Shown piece after piece: positions 23,582 to 31,324 of a DNA stretch of 64,000 nt; positions within the stretch are counted from its first letter, which is position 1; the number at the start of each line of letters is the position of its first letter. A program made the position numbers and the translations under genes. The DNA is from Glycomyces luteolus. Its GTDB lineage: Bacteria > Actinomycetota > Actinomycetes > Mycobacteriales > Micromonosporaceae. The notes below the pieces were generated by a model. The model saw nothing but the letters and a program-made list of their open reading frames with translations. It was not told the DNA's origin and ran no database searches. Where the stretch lies: positions 295,818 to 359,817 of the forward strand of contig NZ_JAPZVP010000003.1 of NCBI RefSeq assembly GCF_027622875.1. The letters run 5' to 3'.

Positions 23582-26473
23582 ATGCACCAAAGCGACGACC
23601 TCCGCCAGCGCCTCGACCAGATCCGCCGGACCCTCAGAGGCGAGGCCCGCTCCGCCGCGCTGGAGCTGCACCTCGAAGCGGCCGAGGCGGAAGGCGACAG
23701 GCCGCTGGTCAACGAAACCCTCGCGACCCTCATCAACTCCTACGAGTTCTCACCTGACGCCACGCGCCTGCTCGTGCCGTACGCGAAGTTCCTGCACAAC
23801 TACGACACCGAGCCCGAGCACTTCGACACTGAGCTGATCCGGCGCCTGTACTGGATGTTCAAGTGGGTGGTCAGCAAGATGACCGACCACCCCGACGTGC
23901 CGCTCGCGTCGATCGAAGAGGCCATCGCGCAGATGCGGCGCCGGTACGCCGAGGCCGGCCACTCGCTCCATCCCGTGCACGAGTCCGAGTACTGGCTGTA
24001 CCTCCACATCGGCGACAAGGAGCGGGCAGCCCGGGCCGCCGAAGCCATGCTCGCCACCGAGCCCGACTCGATGAGCAACTGCGAGGCCTGCCGCTGCAAC
24101 ACCCTCGGGCTGATCGCGATCGAACGCGACGACTACGAGCGGGCCCTGGCCGACTGGAGCCCGATCCTCAAGGGCGAGCTGCGCTGCGCGCACGAGCCCC
24201 ACGCGACCCTCGCCCGGTCGCTGCTGCCCCTCGCCGCGCTCGGGCGGCTCGACGAAGCCCGCGCGAACCACCTGCACGGGTACCGGATCAGCCGCGACAA
24301 CGACGACATGGTCCGGATCATCGCCCGGCACATGCGGTTCTGCGCCCTCACCGGCAACGAGGCCCGCGCCGTCGAGATCCTGGACGCGCACGCCCGCTGC
24401 TTCCAGCTCGGGCTCGAACCCGATGTGCTGCTGACGTTCCTCGAAGGCGTCCAGGTCGTCTGCGGTTCGCTGCGCGCACGAGGGCTCGGGGACACGGAGC
24501 TCACCGGCCCGGGCGGGCGGCGATGGAACGCCGACGAGCTGTACGCGCATGCCGACACCGAACGCCGCGCGATCTGCGAACGCTACGACCGCCGCAACGG
24601 CACCGACGCGGTCTCGCGCGAATCGCAGCTGGCCGTCGATTCCGAGCGGACGTATCCGCATGTGCCGCTCGGACTCAAGACCTTCACCGCCGCTCCGCCT
24701 GCGCCCGAACCGGTGATGCCGGAACCGCAGGCCGCGTCCTTGGAAGCGCTCGAGGCGGCCCTCGTCAAGGCGCGGGCTGCCAACGACGCGTTCGCGGAAG
24801 ACGTCATGGACCACTGGAAGGCGGTGGACCGCCTCGTTCAAGCGCTCGGAGTCGAACTCGAACCCGCCGACGAGGCGAACGTCCTGCTCGGCCGGATCGA
24901 CGAGTCGAAGGGCCTCGACCACTCCCTCGAACTCGCGGCGCAAGTCCGCGAACGATTCACCGCAGCGGGACAGCCGGGCCGAGCCCTCGCGAACCTGGCC
25001 GCCACGCTCCACTGGAGACTCCAAGAGGACGTCGAGAGCATTCCGGAGGTGGCCGCTCAAGTCCTCGCCGAGGCGCCCGCCCATGCCGCGACCGAACCGG
25101 TCTTCGCGTTCAGGGCACGCGCGGCGGCGCTCAGCGCCCTGCTGCTGCACTGCCGGTCCACGGGCGCACAACCCGGGCCCGAACTGCTGGCCCAGGTCGA
25201 AGCGCTCGACGCCGAACTCGCCGCCGCTCCCGAGAACCGCCGCAACACCCTCTCCCGGACGCAGCTCGCGATGTACTTCGCCGGCTGCGTCAACGAACCC
25301 GAGCCTCGCCTGCACGCGTTCCGAAAGGCTTTCGAACTCGCATCGGCAGGAGAGCACCGCCAGGAGCTCTTCTCCTGCTCCATCGAGTACGGAAGCATCC
25401 TCAATGGAACCGGCAGCTTCGAGGAGGCGATTCGCGTCGCCGAAACCGGGCTCGCCAACTCCGGACCGGGGTCCCACCCGTTCGCACTCGCCGTGCTGCA
25501 CTTGACCATCACCGAATGCACGACCAACCTCGGCATCCCGGCCAAGGCCGAAGCCCATGCCATCCAGGCGGCGCACTACTACGACCAGGCCGGGGAACGC
25601 GGCTGCGCGGGCGTCGCCCGCCACCTGCTCGGCGTCGCGCTCGCCCGGCAGGGCCGCCACCAGGAGGCGGTGGTGATCTTCGAGGCGGCGCTCGCCGACC
25701 TGCCCGAGATGCATGAGCACGAGCACTGGCGACTGGTCGATTCGCACGGCTGCCTTGCGGAGTCGTACCACCAGCTCAGGGAGCTCCGGCCCGCCCTCCA
25801 CGAAGCGCTCGAAGCCCTGAAACTGATGGACGGCGGACTCGCGCACCGGGACCGGACCTATTTCGCGCGCATCGCGCACCTGGCCGGAACGCTGCTCGAA
25901 CGGATCGGCGAATTCGACGACGCGATCCTGACCTATCGACGCTCCATGCAGGCCTGGCGCGAACTCGGCGCGTTCCCGACGGCGGCCAACGCGGCCCGCG
26001 CGGCGATGTGGGTCGAACTCCGGCACGGCACAGGCGAGCCCGTGACCGCCGGAATGCGCACGCTCGCAGCGGAGCTGCGGGAGCACTGGCAGGACGCCGA
26101 ACTTCCTCCCGGGTACCGGGAGGCCTGCCGCCACGAACTCGCGAAGACCCTCATGCAGCACGCGAACATGCTCGTCGGCGAACAGGATGCCCGCGGCCTG
26201 GGCACACCGGAGGAATGCCAGGCCCTCAACGAGGAGGCCCTGCGCGTCCTCCTCGATGGCGAGTTCGACGGGTCGCTCGGCGCGCAGGCCGTCTCGCAGC
26301 TCCTTGATTGCCTTGAGGCGCAAGGAGAAAACCCGGACGACTGGGAAGCCGCCGCGACCGACGCCATCAAGCGCCTCGGCCTCGAAGACCACGAGCCCGT
26401 CAAGCAGATGATCACTGAGCAGCTGGACCGCATGAGGCACGACTACGACGAATACGAGGCAGCGGGCTCCTAG
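23582..26473 (+). CDS. Large tetratricopeptide-repeat protein
   Basis: The 963-residue soluble protein consists almost wholly of degenerate TPR-like helix pairs, for example NTLGLIAIERDDYERALADW and HLLGVALARQGRHQEAVVIF. A cysteine pair, CEACRC, sits near residue 178. There is a proline-rich hinge (APPAPEPVMPEPQA) near 390, which separates an N-terminal repeat block from a longer C-terminal block. It has no signal peptide or enzyme domain. It probably serves as a protein-interaction scaffold; similar unnamed TPR proteins occur in streptomycetes. The ATG at 23582 was chosen for homology-like sequence; a GTG at 23525 is less likely. It follows the ABC pair at 79 bp and could share its transcript. 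Confidence 0.72.
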   Translation: MHQSDDLRQRLDQIRRTLRGEARSAALELHLEAAEAEGDRPLVNETLATLINSYEFSPDATRLLVPYAKFLHNYDTEPEHFDTELIRRLYWMFKWVVSKMTDHPDVPLASIEEAIAQMRRRYAEAGHSLHPVHESEYWLYLHIGDKERAARAAEAMLATEPDSMSNCEACRCNTLGLIAIERDDYERALADWSPILKGELRCAHEPHATLARSLLPLAALGRLDEARANHLHGYRISRDNDDMVRIIARHMRFCALTGNEARAVEILDAHARCFQLGLEPDVLLTFLEGVQVVCGSLRARGLGDTELTGPGGRRWNADELYAHADTERRAICERYDRRNGTDAVSRESQLAVDSERTYPHVPLGLKTFTAAPPAPEPVMPEPQAASLEALEAALVKARAANDAFAEDVMDHWKAVDRLVQALGVELEPADEANVLLGRIDESKGLDHSLELAAQVRERFTAAGQPGRALANLAATLHWRLQEDVESIPEVAAQVLAEAPAHAATEPVFAFRARAAALSALLLHCRSTGAQPGPELLAQVEALDAELAAAPENRRNTLSRTQLAMYFAGCVNEPEPRLHAFRKAFELASAGEHRQELFSCSIEYGSILNGTGSFEEAIRVAETGLANSGPGSHPFALAVLHLTITECTTNLGIPAKAEAHAIQAAHYYDQAGERGCAGVARHLLGVALARQGRHQEAVVIFEAALADLPEMHEHEHWRLVDSHGCLAESYHQLRELRPALHEALEALKLMDGGLAHRDRTYFARIAHLAGTLLERIGEFDDAILTYRRSMQAWRELGAFPTAANAARAAMWVELRHGTGEPVTAGMRTLAAELREHWQDAELPPGYREACRHELAKTLMQHANMLVGEQDARGLGTPEECQALNEEALRVLLDGEFDGSLGAQAVSQLLDCLEAQGENPDDWEAAATDAIKRLGLEDHEPVKQMITEQLDRMRHDYDEYEAAGS

Positions 26474-26534
26474 CCGCGTTGCGGGCCGGTCGATCGCCAC
26501 CCGTTCGACCGGCCCGCGCCTCTGCAGATGCGTT

Positions 26535-27125
26535 TCACGGCCGCAGGCCGCCGGCCATTGACAAGAACGGTTCGCCGACATTGCCCACGGTCAGGCTCTG
26601 CCGCAGGAGGTCGAGGTCCGCCCCGTGCGCGGCGAAGTGGTCCAGCAGCGGCCGATACCGGTCGGGCCGGTCGCGGTTGAACTCGCTGGGCAGCCTGAGT
26701 TCCAGTCGCACGCAGTCGACGCGAAGGCCGTCGCAGTCCACGGTCACGTAGTGCCGCCAGGGGCCGGGGCCCATGCACTCCCATCCGTCCTCGACGATGG
26801 GGGCTTCCACGGTGCTGAAGCTGAAGCCGACGCCGTCGAGGCTGTAGCAGGCGAAGTACTGGCGGGAGACCTCGATCCATTGCGGCGGGGTCACGCACGG
26901 CAGATGCGCGAGCGCCGCGGCGATCGCGTCGAGGTCGCTTCGCCGGGCCAGCAGTATGTCGATGTCGCCGACCGGGAGGTCGACACCCTGCAGGCAGGCC
27001 GAACCTGTGCCGACCAGCCGGTACCGAAGCTGGGGAACCGCTGGCTCGATCAAGCCGAAGCCTTTGCGCAGCAATGCGACGAGCTCGTTCCGGTCGCGCA
27101 GCGGCCGAGTCTGGATCTCACCCAT
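26535..27125 (-). CDS. Nucleotidyltransferase-fold protein
   Basis: The 196-residue protein has the signature of a minimal nucleotidyltransferase: GTGSACLQG followed by LPVGDIDILL, i.e. a G-S turn, then D-x-D. A further acidic strand (VDCDGLRVDCVRLELRLP) could supply the third carboxylate. Such proteins may transfer AMP or be inactive antitoxin-like folds. No HEPN partner is adjacent; the neighbour is a divergent DinB gene. The ATG at 27125 has no strong ribosome-binding site. The function is open. Confidence 0.65.
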   Translation of the reverse strand: MGEIQTRPLRDRNELVALLRKGFGLIEPAVPQLRYRLVGTGSACLQGVDLPVGDIDILLARRSDLDAIAAALAHLPCVTPPQWIEVSRQYFACYSLDGVGFSFSTVEAPIVEDGWECMGPGPWRHYVTVDCDGLRVDCVRLELRLPSEFNRDRPDRYRPLLDHFAAHGADLDLLRQSLTVGNVGEPFLSMAGGLRP

Positions 27126-27209
27126 GCCGGGGACGCTACCCGCCGGGTCCGACATTGCGGTCCACCGAAAACGGCGCAGGTGTCGCACCTCAGTGGCACG
27201 ATCGCAACC

Positions 27210-27797
27210 ATGACCGACACGAAGGCGCGGCTGCACCATGACCTCCGCAATGCCCGCGAAAGCCTGCTGTGGAAGCTCGACGGCCTGGGTGAATACGACC
27301 TGCGCCGTCCCATGACGCCGACCGGCACCAACCTGCTCGGCCTGGTCAAGCACATCGGCGGCATCGAAGCCGGGTACCTGGGCGAGGTCCTCGGTCGGCC
27401 TGTTGCCTATCCGCCGCCCTGGTTCGCCGACGACCCGGACGAACCCAACACTGACATGTGGGTTCGGGCAGAAGAGTCGAGCGCGGACGTCATCGACTTC
27501 TACCGCCGAGTCTGGGCCCACTCGGACGCCACGATCGATGCCCTCGGCCTCGACGCTCCCGGCACGGTCCCCTGGTGGCCCGCCGAGAGCGCCGACGTCA
27601 CGCTCCACCAGATGATCGTCCTCATGATCGGCGAGACCAACCGCCATGGCGGCCATGCCGACATCGTCCGCGAGCTCATCGACGGCACCGTCGGGCTGCG
27701 CCCCGATTTCAACGGTCTGCCCGAGGGCGGCGAGGCATGGTGGGCCGACTACCGCAACCGCCTGGAACAGAGCGCCCGCAGGGCCGCCGGGCGATAG
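27210..27797 (+). CDS. DinB-like (DUF664) metalloprotein
   Basis: The 195-residue protein is a four-helix bundle of the DinB/YfiT superfamily. The metal-binding histidines are placed as expected: one in LVKHIGGIEAGYLGEV and two in GETNRHGGHADIVREL. Members of the DUF664 branch include thiol-dependent transferases using mycothiol or bacillithiol; a mycothiol role would suit an actinobacterium but is inference. It is divergent from the nucleotidyltransferase-like gene across 84 bp. Confidence 0.88.
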   Translation: MTDTKARLHHDLRNARESLLWKLDGLGEYDLRRPMTPTGTNLLGLVKHIGGIEAGYLGEVLGRPVAYPPPWFADDPDEPNTDMWVRAEESSADVIDFYRRVWAHSDATIDALGLDAPGTVPWWPAESADVTLHQMIVLMIGETNRHGGHADIVRELIDGTVGLRPDFNGLPEGGEAWWADYRNRLEQSARRAAGR

Positions 27798-27815
27798 CGG
27801 GCTCGATCCGGGGCA

Positions 27816-28355
27816 CTATGCGTCGGGGTCTCGCAGCCCGACCGAGTCGTGGTCCCAGAAGGCCTGCGAGTAGACGAGCGTTCCCGTCATCCAGTCCTGA
27901 TACGCCGCGAGCAGATACACCTGGAACGCGACATCGGGGATGCGCAGCGACGGCTTGCGGAAGCCGAGTTCGCCGGCCGCTTTGAAACCGAGCTTCGCGT
28001 AGAACCCGGGGTGGCCTTCGAGGAACACGAGCGGCTCACCGCGTTCGTCCAGGATCTCGAGTCCTCGGCGGATGAGCGCCGATCCGATGCCCTGGCCGTG
28101 GCGCTCGGGCAGCACGCCGACGGGGCTGAGCACCGGGACCCTGACCAGTTCGCGCGGCGCGTCGAGCAGGCTGGACGTGAACATCACGTGGCCGACGACC
28201 TGTCCATCGTCCACGGCGACAAGCGAAAGCGCATCCCGGGTCTCCCGCAGCGCGTCGTTCAAGTCCGCGACCTTCGGTCCGCTGTCCCCGAACGCCAGCT
28301 CATGGACGCTCCGGACGGCCTCGTGATCGCCCGCGGTCTCTTCACGTATCTCCAT
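27816..28355 (-). CDS. GNAT N-acetyltransferase (YhbS-like)
   Basis: The 179-residue protein opens MEIREETAGDHEAVRSVHELAF and has the acetyl-CoA loop in SPVGVLPERHGQGIGSALIRR, then GHPGFYAKLGFKAAGELG, as in YhbS-type acetyltransferases. The C-terminal DVAFQVYLL segment is also typical. The substrate is unknown. It converges on the DinB gene with 18 bp between, and lies 42 bp downstream of the pentapeptide-DinB gene, so the two minus-strand genes may be cotranscribed. Confidence 0.9.
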   Translation of the reverse strand: MEIREETAGDHEAVRSVHELAFGDSGPKVADLNDALRETRDALSLVAVDDGQVVGHVMFTSSLLDAPRELVRVPVLSPVGVLPERHGQGIGSALIRRGLEILDERGEPLVFLEGHPGFYAKLGFKAAGELGFRKPSLRIPDVAFQVYLLAAYQDWMTGTLVYSQAFWDHDSVGLRDPDA

Positions 28356-28397
28356 GGCGCGACCCTAGTCAGAGGATCGGACCTGAGCAAACCGGTT

Positions 28398-29147
28398 TCA
28401 GCCCGCCTCGATGGCGTCGAGGTCGCGCACGGCGAACCGGTGGTGCTCCCACTCCTCATCGAGGATCGTGTGCAGGCAGGAGAGCGTGGTCTCCTCGTAC
28501 TTGGGGTGGTGCGGGTTCGGGCGCGGCGTGGCCAGCTCGCCAGGGGTGACCGCGGCTAGGAAGTCGCGCACGAGTGCAACGCGACTGGCCCGAACCTCGA
28601 GCACCTCTGCGTACGACGGCGTGTCCCGTACGAAGGCCCACCTGCCCTGGCCGGGATCGTCCTCGGCGCTGACGTGCATCAGTCCGATCGGGTGGATGGG
28701 CTGATCGGCCCCGAGGACCGCTAGCCCCAGCCACAGGTCCGTGGCGAAGACCAGGTGCCGCAGTGTCTGGGCGAACGACCATTCGCCGTCCACCGACACG
28801 TCGACCGTGCCGGGCGGCATCGCCCCGGCACGCTCTACCGTTGCCGCCCAGGTGTGTTCGAGCTTGGCCCAGGCCGCGCGCAGGCCTTCCGGAGATTCGG
28901 AGCGCCGCTCGGCACGGCCGGGGAAGCGGCGGTCGAGTTCGGCTTCGACGAACGGGACCACGTCGATGCCGTTGACATGGAAGCGCTGGCCCTCGGAGAG
29001 CCATGGTGAATCGATGTCCGCGTCTTTGACCTCGACCCCGCGCATCACGGCGCCGGACAGGTCGGACTCGACGAATCGGGCACCGCGCAGATTCACCTCG
29101 GTGAACTCCGCGCCCTCGAGATCGTCGGACCGGTTGAACATTGCCAT
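28398..29147 (-). CDS. Pentapeptide-repeat plus DinB-like protein
   Basis: The 249-residue protein has an N-terminal stretch of pentapeptide repeats (LEGAEFTEVNLRGARFVESD, residues about 10-35; A-x-F and L-x-x periodicity). A DinB-like helical bundle follows, with a histidine in FAQTLRHLVFATD and a histidine pair in EEWEHHRFAVRDL. The combination is found in actinobacterial DinB_2 proteins. The pentapeptide part is too short to form a full beta-helix and may only cap the bundle. Start is at 29147 or 29141 (both ATG). The substrate is unknown. Confidence 0.82.
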   Translation of the reverse strand: MAMFNRSDDLEGAEFTEVNLRGARFVESDLSGAVMRGVEVKDADIDSPWLSEGQRFHVNGIDVVPFVEAELDRRFPGRAERRSESPEGLRAAWAKLEHTWAATVERAGAMPPGTVDVSVDGEWSFAQTLRHLVFATDLWLGLAVLGADQPIHPIGLMHVSAEDDPGQGRWAFVRDTPSYAEVLEVRASRVALVRDFLAAVTPGELATPRPNPHHPKYEETTLSCLHTILDEEWEHHRFAVRDLDAIEAG

Positions 29148-29263
29148 GGCTGCTCCTCTCGTGGCCTGTGCGCGAGTCTATTGACGGGCACCGACACCCC
29201 GGATCGTGACGTCGGCAAGATCGCTTGACTCCGGGGCCCCGGACTGCTGGAATACAGGGCGTT

Positions 29264-29308
29264 GAAACTTCCATGGAAAGTAGCCCTCAAATGACTGAAA
29301 CTTTCAGT
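29264..29308. promoter_or_regulatory. GAAA-N-TTTC operator pair at the intracellular xylanase gene
   Basis: ACTGAAA-C-TTTCAGT (29294-29308) is a perfect 15-base palindrome, and GAAACTTCC (29264-29272) a weaker copy centred 33 bp upstream, about three helical turns. The strong copy overlaps the first codons of the GH10 gene, so a bound repressor would block transcription. Similar sites precede the other glycosidase genes in this window. TTGACT at 29225 may be the -35 box. Confidence 0.6.
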
Positions 29309-30535
29309 GACGATCGGATCAGGCAGCATCGCACCGCCGACGCGACGGTCACCCTCACACTCGACGGGGCACCGCTCGCCGGGCGCGAGGTCGAGATTGA
29401 GCAGACGCGGCACAAATTCCTGTTCGGCTGCACCGGGTTCGAATTGATGGACCACGCCAACGGCACCTCCGCCGACCCCGAGCTCGACGCCCGAAAGGCC
29501 GAGCAGTGGGAGGGCCTCTTCAACTTCGCCACGCTCCCCTTCTACTGGGGCCGTTTCGAACCCGAGCGCGGCAAGCCCGCCACCGAGCCGCTCCGCAAGG
29601 CCGCGCAGTGGTTCGCCGATCGCGGCCACCCGGTCAAGGGCCACCCGCTCGCTTGGCACACCGTCTCCGCCGACTGGCTGCTCGACCTCGAGAACGAGGA
29701 GATCGCCCGCGTCCAGGTCGAGCGCATCAAGCGCGAGGTCGCCGATTTCGCAGGGGTCATCGACATGTGGGACGTCATCAACGAGGTCGTCATCATGCCG
29801 ATCTTCGACAAGTACGACAACGGCATCACCCGCATTTGCCGCGACATCGGCCGCATCCCCATGGTGCGCATGGTCTTCGACGCCGCCCGCGAGGCCGGCC
29901 CGGACGCGACGCTGCTCCTGAACGACTTCGACATGTCGGCGGCCTACGAGTGCCTCATCGAAGGGGTCCTCGAAGCAGGTGTCAAGATCGACGCGCTCGG
30001 CCTCCAGAGCCACATGCACCAGGGCTACTGGGGCGAGGAGAAGACCGAGGCGATCCTGGACCGGTTCTCCCGCTACGGACTGCCGATCCACTTCACCGAG
30101 ACCACGATCGTCTCGGGCGAGGTCATGCCGCCCGAGATCGAGGACCTGAACGACCACCAGGTCGACTCCTGGCCCTCCACCCCCGAAGGCGAGGCTCGCC
30201 AGGCCGACGAGATCGAACGCCACTACCGCACCCTGTTCGCCCACCCGTCGGTCGAGGCGATCACCTACTGGGGCATGTACGACACGGGCATGTGGCTCGG
30301 CGCCCCGGGTGGCTTCATCCGCCTCGACGGCACCCCCAAGCCCTCCTACGACCGGTTGCACCACTTGGTGAACGAGGAGTGGAAGACCCCGGCCACGACC
30401 CTCACGACCGACGAGCAGGGCCGCGTGCGCTTCAACGGCTTCCTCGGCGACTACAGCATCACGTTCGGGGACCGCGGCGGCGAGTTCAAGCTCGTTCAGG
30501 CCGGGGCGGCGGACCTGACCGTCGACTTCGCCTAG
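29291..30535 (+). CDS. Intracellular endo-1,4-beta-xylanase, GH10
   Basis: The roughly 414-residue protein has no signal peptide. A short N-terminal beta region (ATVTLTLDGAPLAGREVEIE) leads into the GH10 barrel. The acid/base glutamate lies in MWDVINEVV and the nucleophile in IHFTETTIV, with KGHPLAWHT as the substrate-binding strand. It should cut beta-1,4-xylose linkages in oligosaccharides taken into the cell. Start is ambiguous between 29291 (weak GGAAAG ahead) and 29273. It is followed by a 17-bp hairpin. A GAAA-N-TTTC palindrome at the start suggests co-regulation with the secreted xylanase. Confidence 0.9.
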   Translation: MTETFSDDRIRQHRTADATVTLTLDGAPLAGREVEIEQTRHKFLFGCTGFELMDHANGTSADPELDARKAEQWEGLFNFATLPFYWGRFEPERGKPATEPLRKAAQWFADRGHPVKGHPLAWHTVSADWLLDLENEEIARVQVERIKREVADFAGVIDMWDVINEVVIMPIFDKYDNGITRICRDIGRIPMVRMVFDAAREAGPDATLLLNDFDMSAAYECLIEGVLEAGVKIDALGLQSHMHQGYWGEEKTEAILDRFSRYGLPIHFTETTIVSGEVMPPEIEDLNDHQVDSWPSTPEGEARQADEIERHYRTLFAHPSVEAITYWGMYDTGMWLGAPGGFIRLDGTPKPSYDRLHHLVNEEWKTPATTLTTDEQGRVRFNGFLGDYSITFGDRGGEFKLVQAGAADLTVDFA

Positions 30536-30537
30536 GC

Positions 30538-30580
30538 CGCACTCGTCGGTGCGGTCGCTGCGGCCGCACCGACGAGTGCG
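30538..30580 (+). terminator. Strong hairpin after the GH10 gene
   Basis: A perfect 17-bp stem (CGCACTCGTCGGTGCGG and its complement) with a 9-nt loop begins 3 nt after the stop codon. Confidence 0.85.
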
Positions 30581-30581
30581 T

Positions 30582-30689
30582 TCAGGAGGATTCGACGGAG
30601 CCGCGGGCGCCGTCGCCGACCTTGGCGCTCGAACCGGTGCCCGCGGCACCGGTCTGGAGCTTGCCGTAGTTGATGACGCCGTTGTTCAC
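30582..30689 (-). CDS. Possible small protein (about 35 residues), glycine- and asparagine-rich
   Basis: The reading frame from a GTG gives VNNGVINYGKLQTGAAGTGS followed by a short charged tail and a TGA. The N-N-G-x-I-N-Y-G and G-A-A-x-G pattern resembles short beta-rich peptides annotated as hypothetical in actinobacteria. Upstream, an ATG at 30730 reads MTDLPTA in another frame, so the true gene may be longer with a frameshift. No good ribosome-binding site was seen. The frame lies head to head with the NUDIX remnant and may be part of the same decayed locus. Confidence 0.3.
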   Translation of the reverse strand: MNNGVINYGKLQTGAAGTGSSAKVGDGARGSVESS

Positions 30690-30727
30690 GATGGTGTCGG
30701 GCAGAGGACGGCGGTCGGCAGGTCGGT

Positions 30728-30945
30728 CATGGCGACCACGTGAAGATCCTCGAGGATGCCGTCGACCACGCCCGCAGGCAGCTCGAGTACACGACCGACG
30801 CGACCGCCTTCTGCGACACCGAGTTCACCATCGCCGAACTGCGGCGCGTCTACGAGATCGTCTGGCAGACCAAGACCACGGCAGGCCCGCCGCGCTCTTC
30901 ACTGCGGGGACGCTCAAGCGGCTGCCGCTGTCACCGGGCGCGCTA
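30728..30945 (+). pseudogene. Remnant of a NUDIX/NrtR-like protein C-terminus
   Basis: The frame from about 30740 reads KILEDAVDHARRQLEYTTDA, TAFCDTEFTIAELRRVYEIVW. This is the conserved winged-helix segment that follows the NUDIX domain in NrtR-like regulators and related hydrolases. The expected continuation is missing. A few codons later another frame gives GRPAALFTAGTLKRLPL, which matches the usual C-terminal GGRPAxLYRxG motif. Thus both the NUDIX domain and an internal piece have been lost and the frame is shifted. The end overlaps the 3' end of the TfoX gene. Confidence 0.7.
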
Positions 30946-31279
30946 AGGACTTGCGGGGCAAGGACTCCGCGTACGTCAGGCCCCGCTCGATCCACTCGCG
31001 CAGCCGCTCGTCCGAGGCGCATGCCTCCTCGTCGATGCGGAGCCACGTCTTGGACTCGCGCCCGCCCATGACCATCGGCTCGGCGCCCGGCTCCAGGACC
31101 AGGTCCGTGAAGTCGTCGTCGCCGACGCGGATCATCGCACCGCCGCCGCTCAGCACGGCGGCCGCCATGTTGCCGTGCGCGAACCAGCAGGGACCGCCGA
31201 ACATGGTCTTCTCGTACACGTACGGCCGGTTGTCGAAGATGTCGCGCACGCGGTCGGCCAGCGCCTTGTCGTAAGCCAT
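30914..31279 (-). CDS. TfoX/Sxy N-terminal domain protein
   Basis: The 121-residue protein matches the TfoX N-terminal domain: AYDKALADRVRDIF, then EKTMFGGPCWFAHGNMAAAV, and MGGRESKTWLRIDEEA near the end. In gammaproteobacteria TfoX controls competence. In actinobacteria the stand-alone N-terminal domain is common and of unknown function. Length is normal for the stand-alone form. Its 3' end overlaps the NUDIX remnant. Confidence 0.88.
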   Translation of the reverse strand: MAYDKALADRVRDIFDNRPYVYEKTMFGGPCWFAHGNMAAAVLSGGGAMIRVGDDDFTDLVLEPGAEPMVMGGRESKTWLRIDEEACASDERLREWIERGLTYAESLPRKSLARPVTAAAA

Positions 31280-31324
31280 GCGGCCAGGCTGCCACAGGAC
31301 ACCGACAAGGCGCTGGCGAACCGG

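Noticed and set aside
23750..26581. A 943-codon minus-strand frame opposite the TPR gene
   Set aside because: It is the mirror of a strongly codon-biased gene and lacks any recognisable motif or ribosome-binding site.
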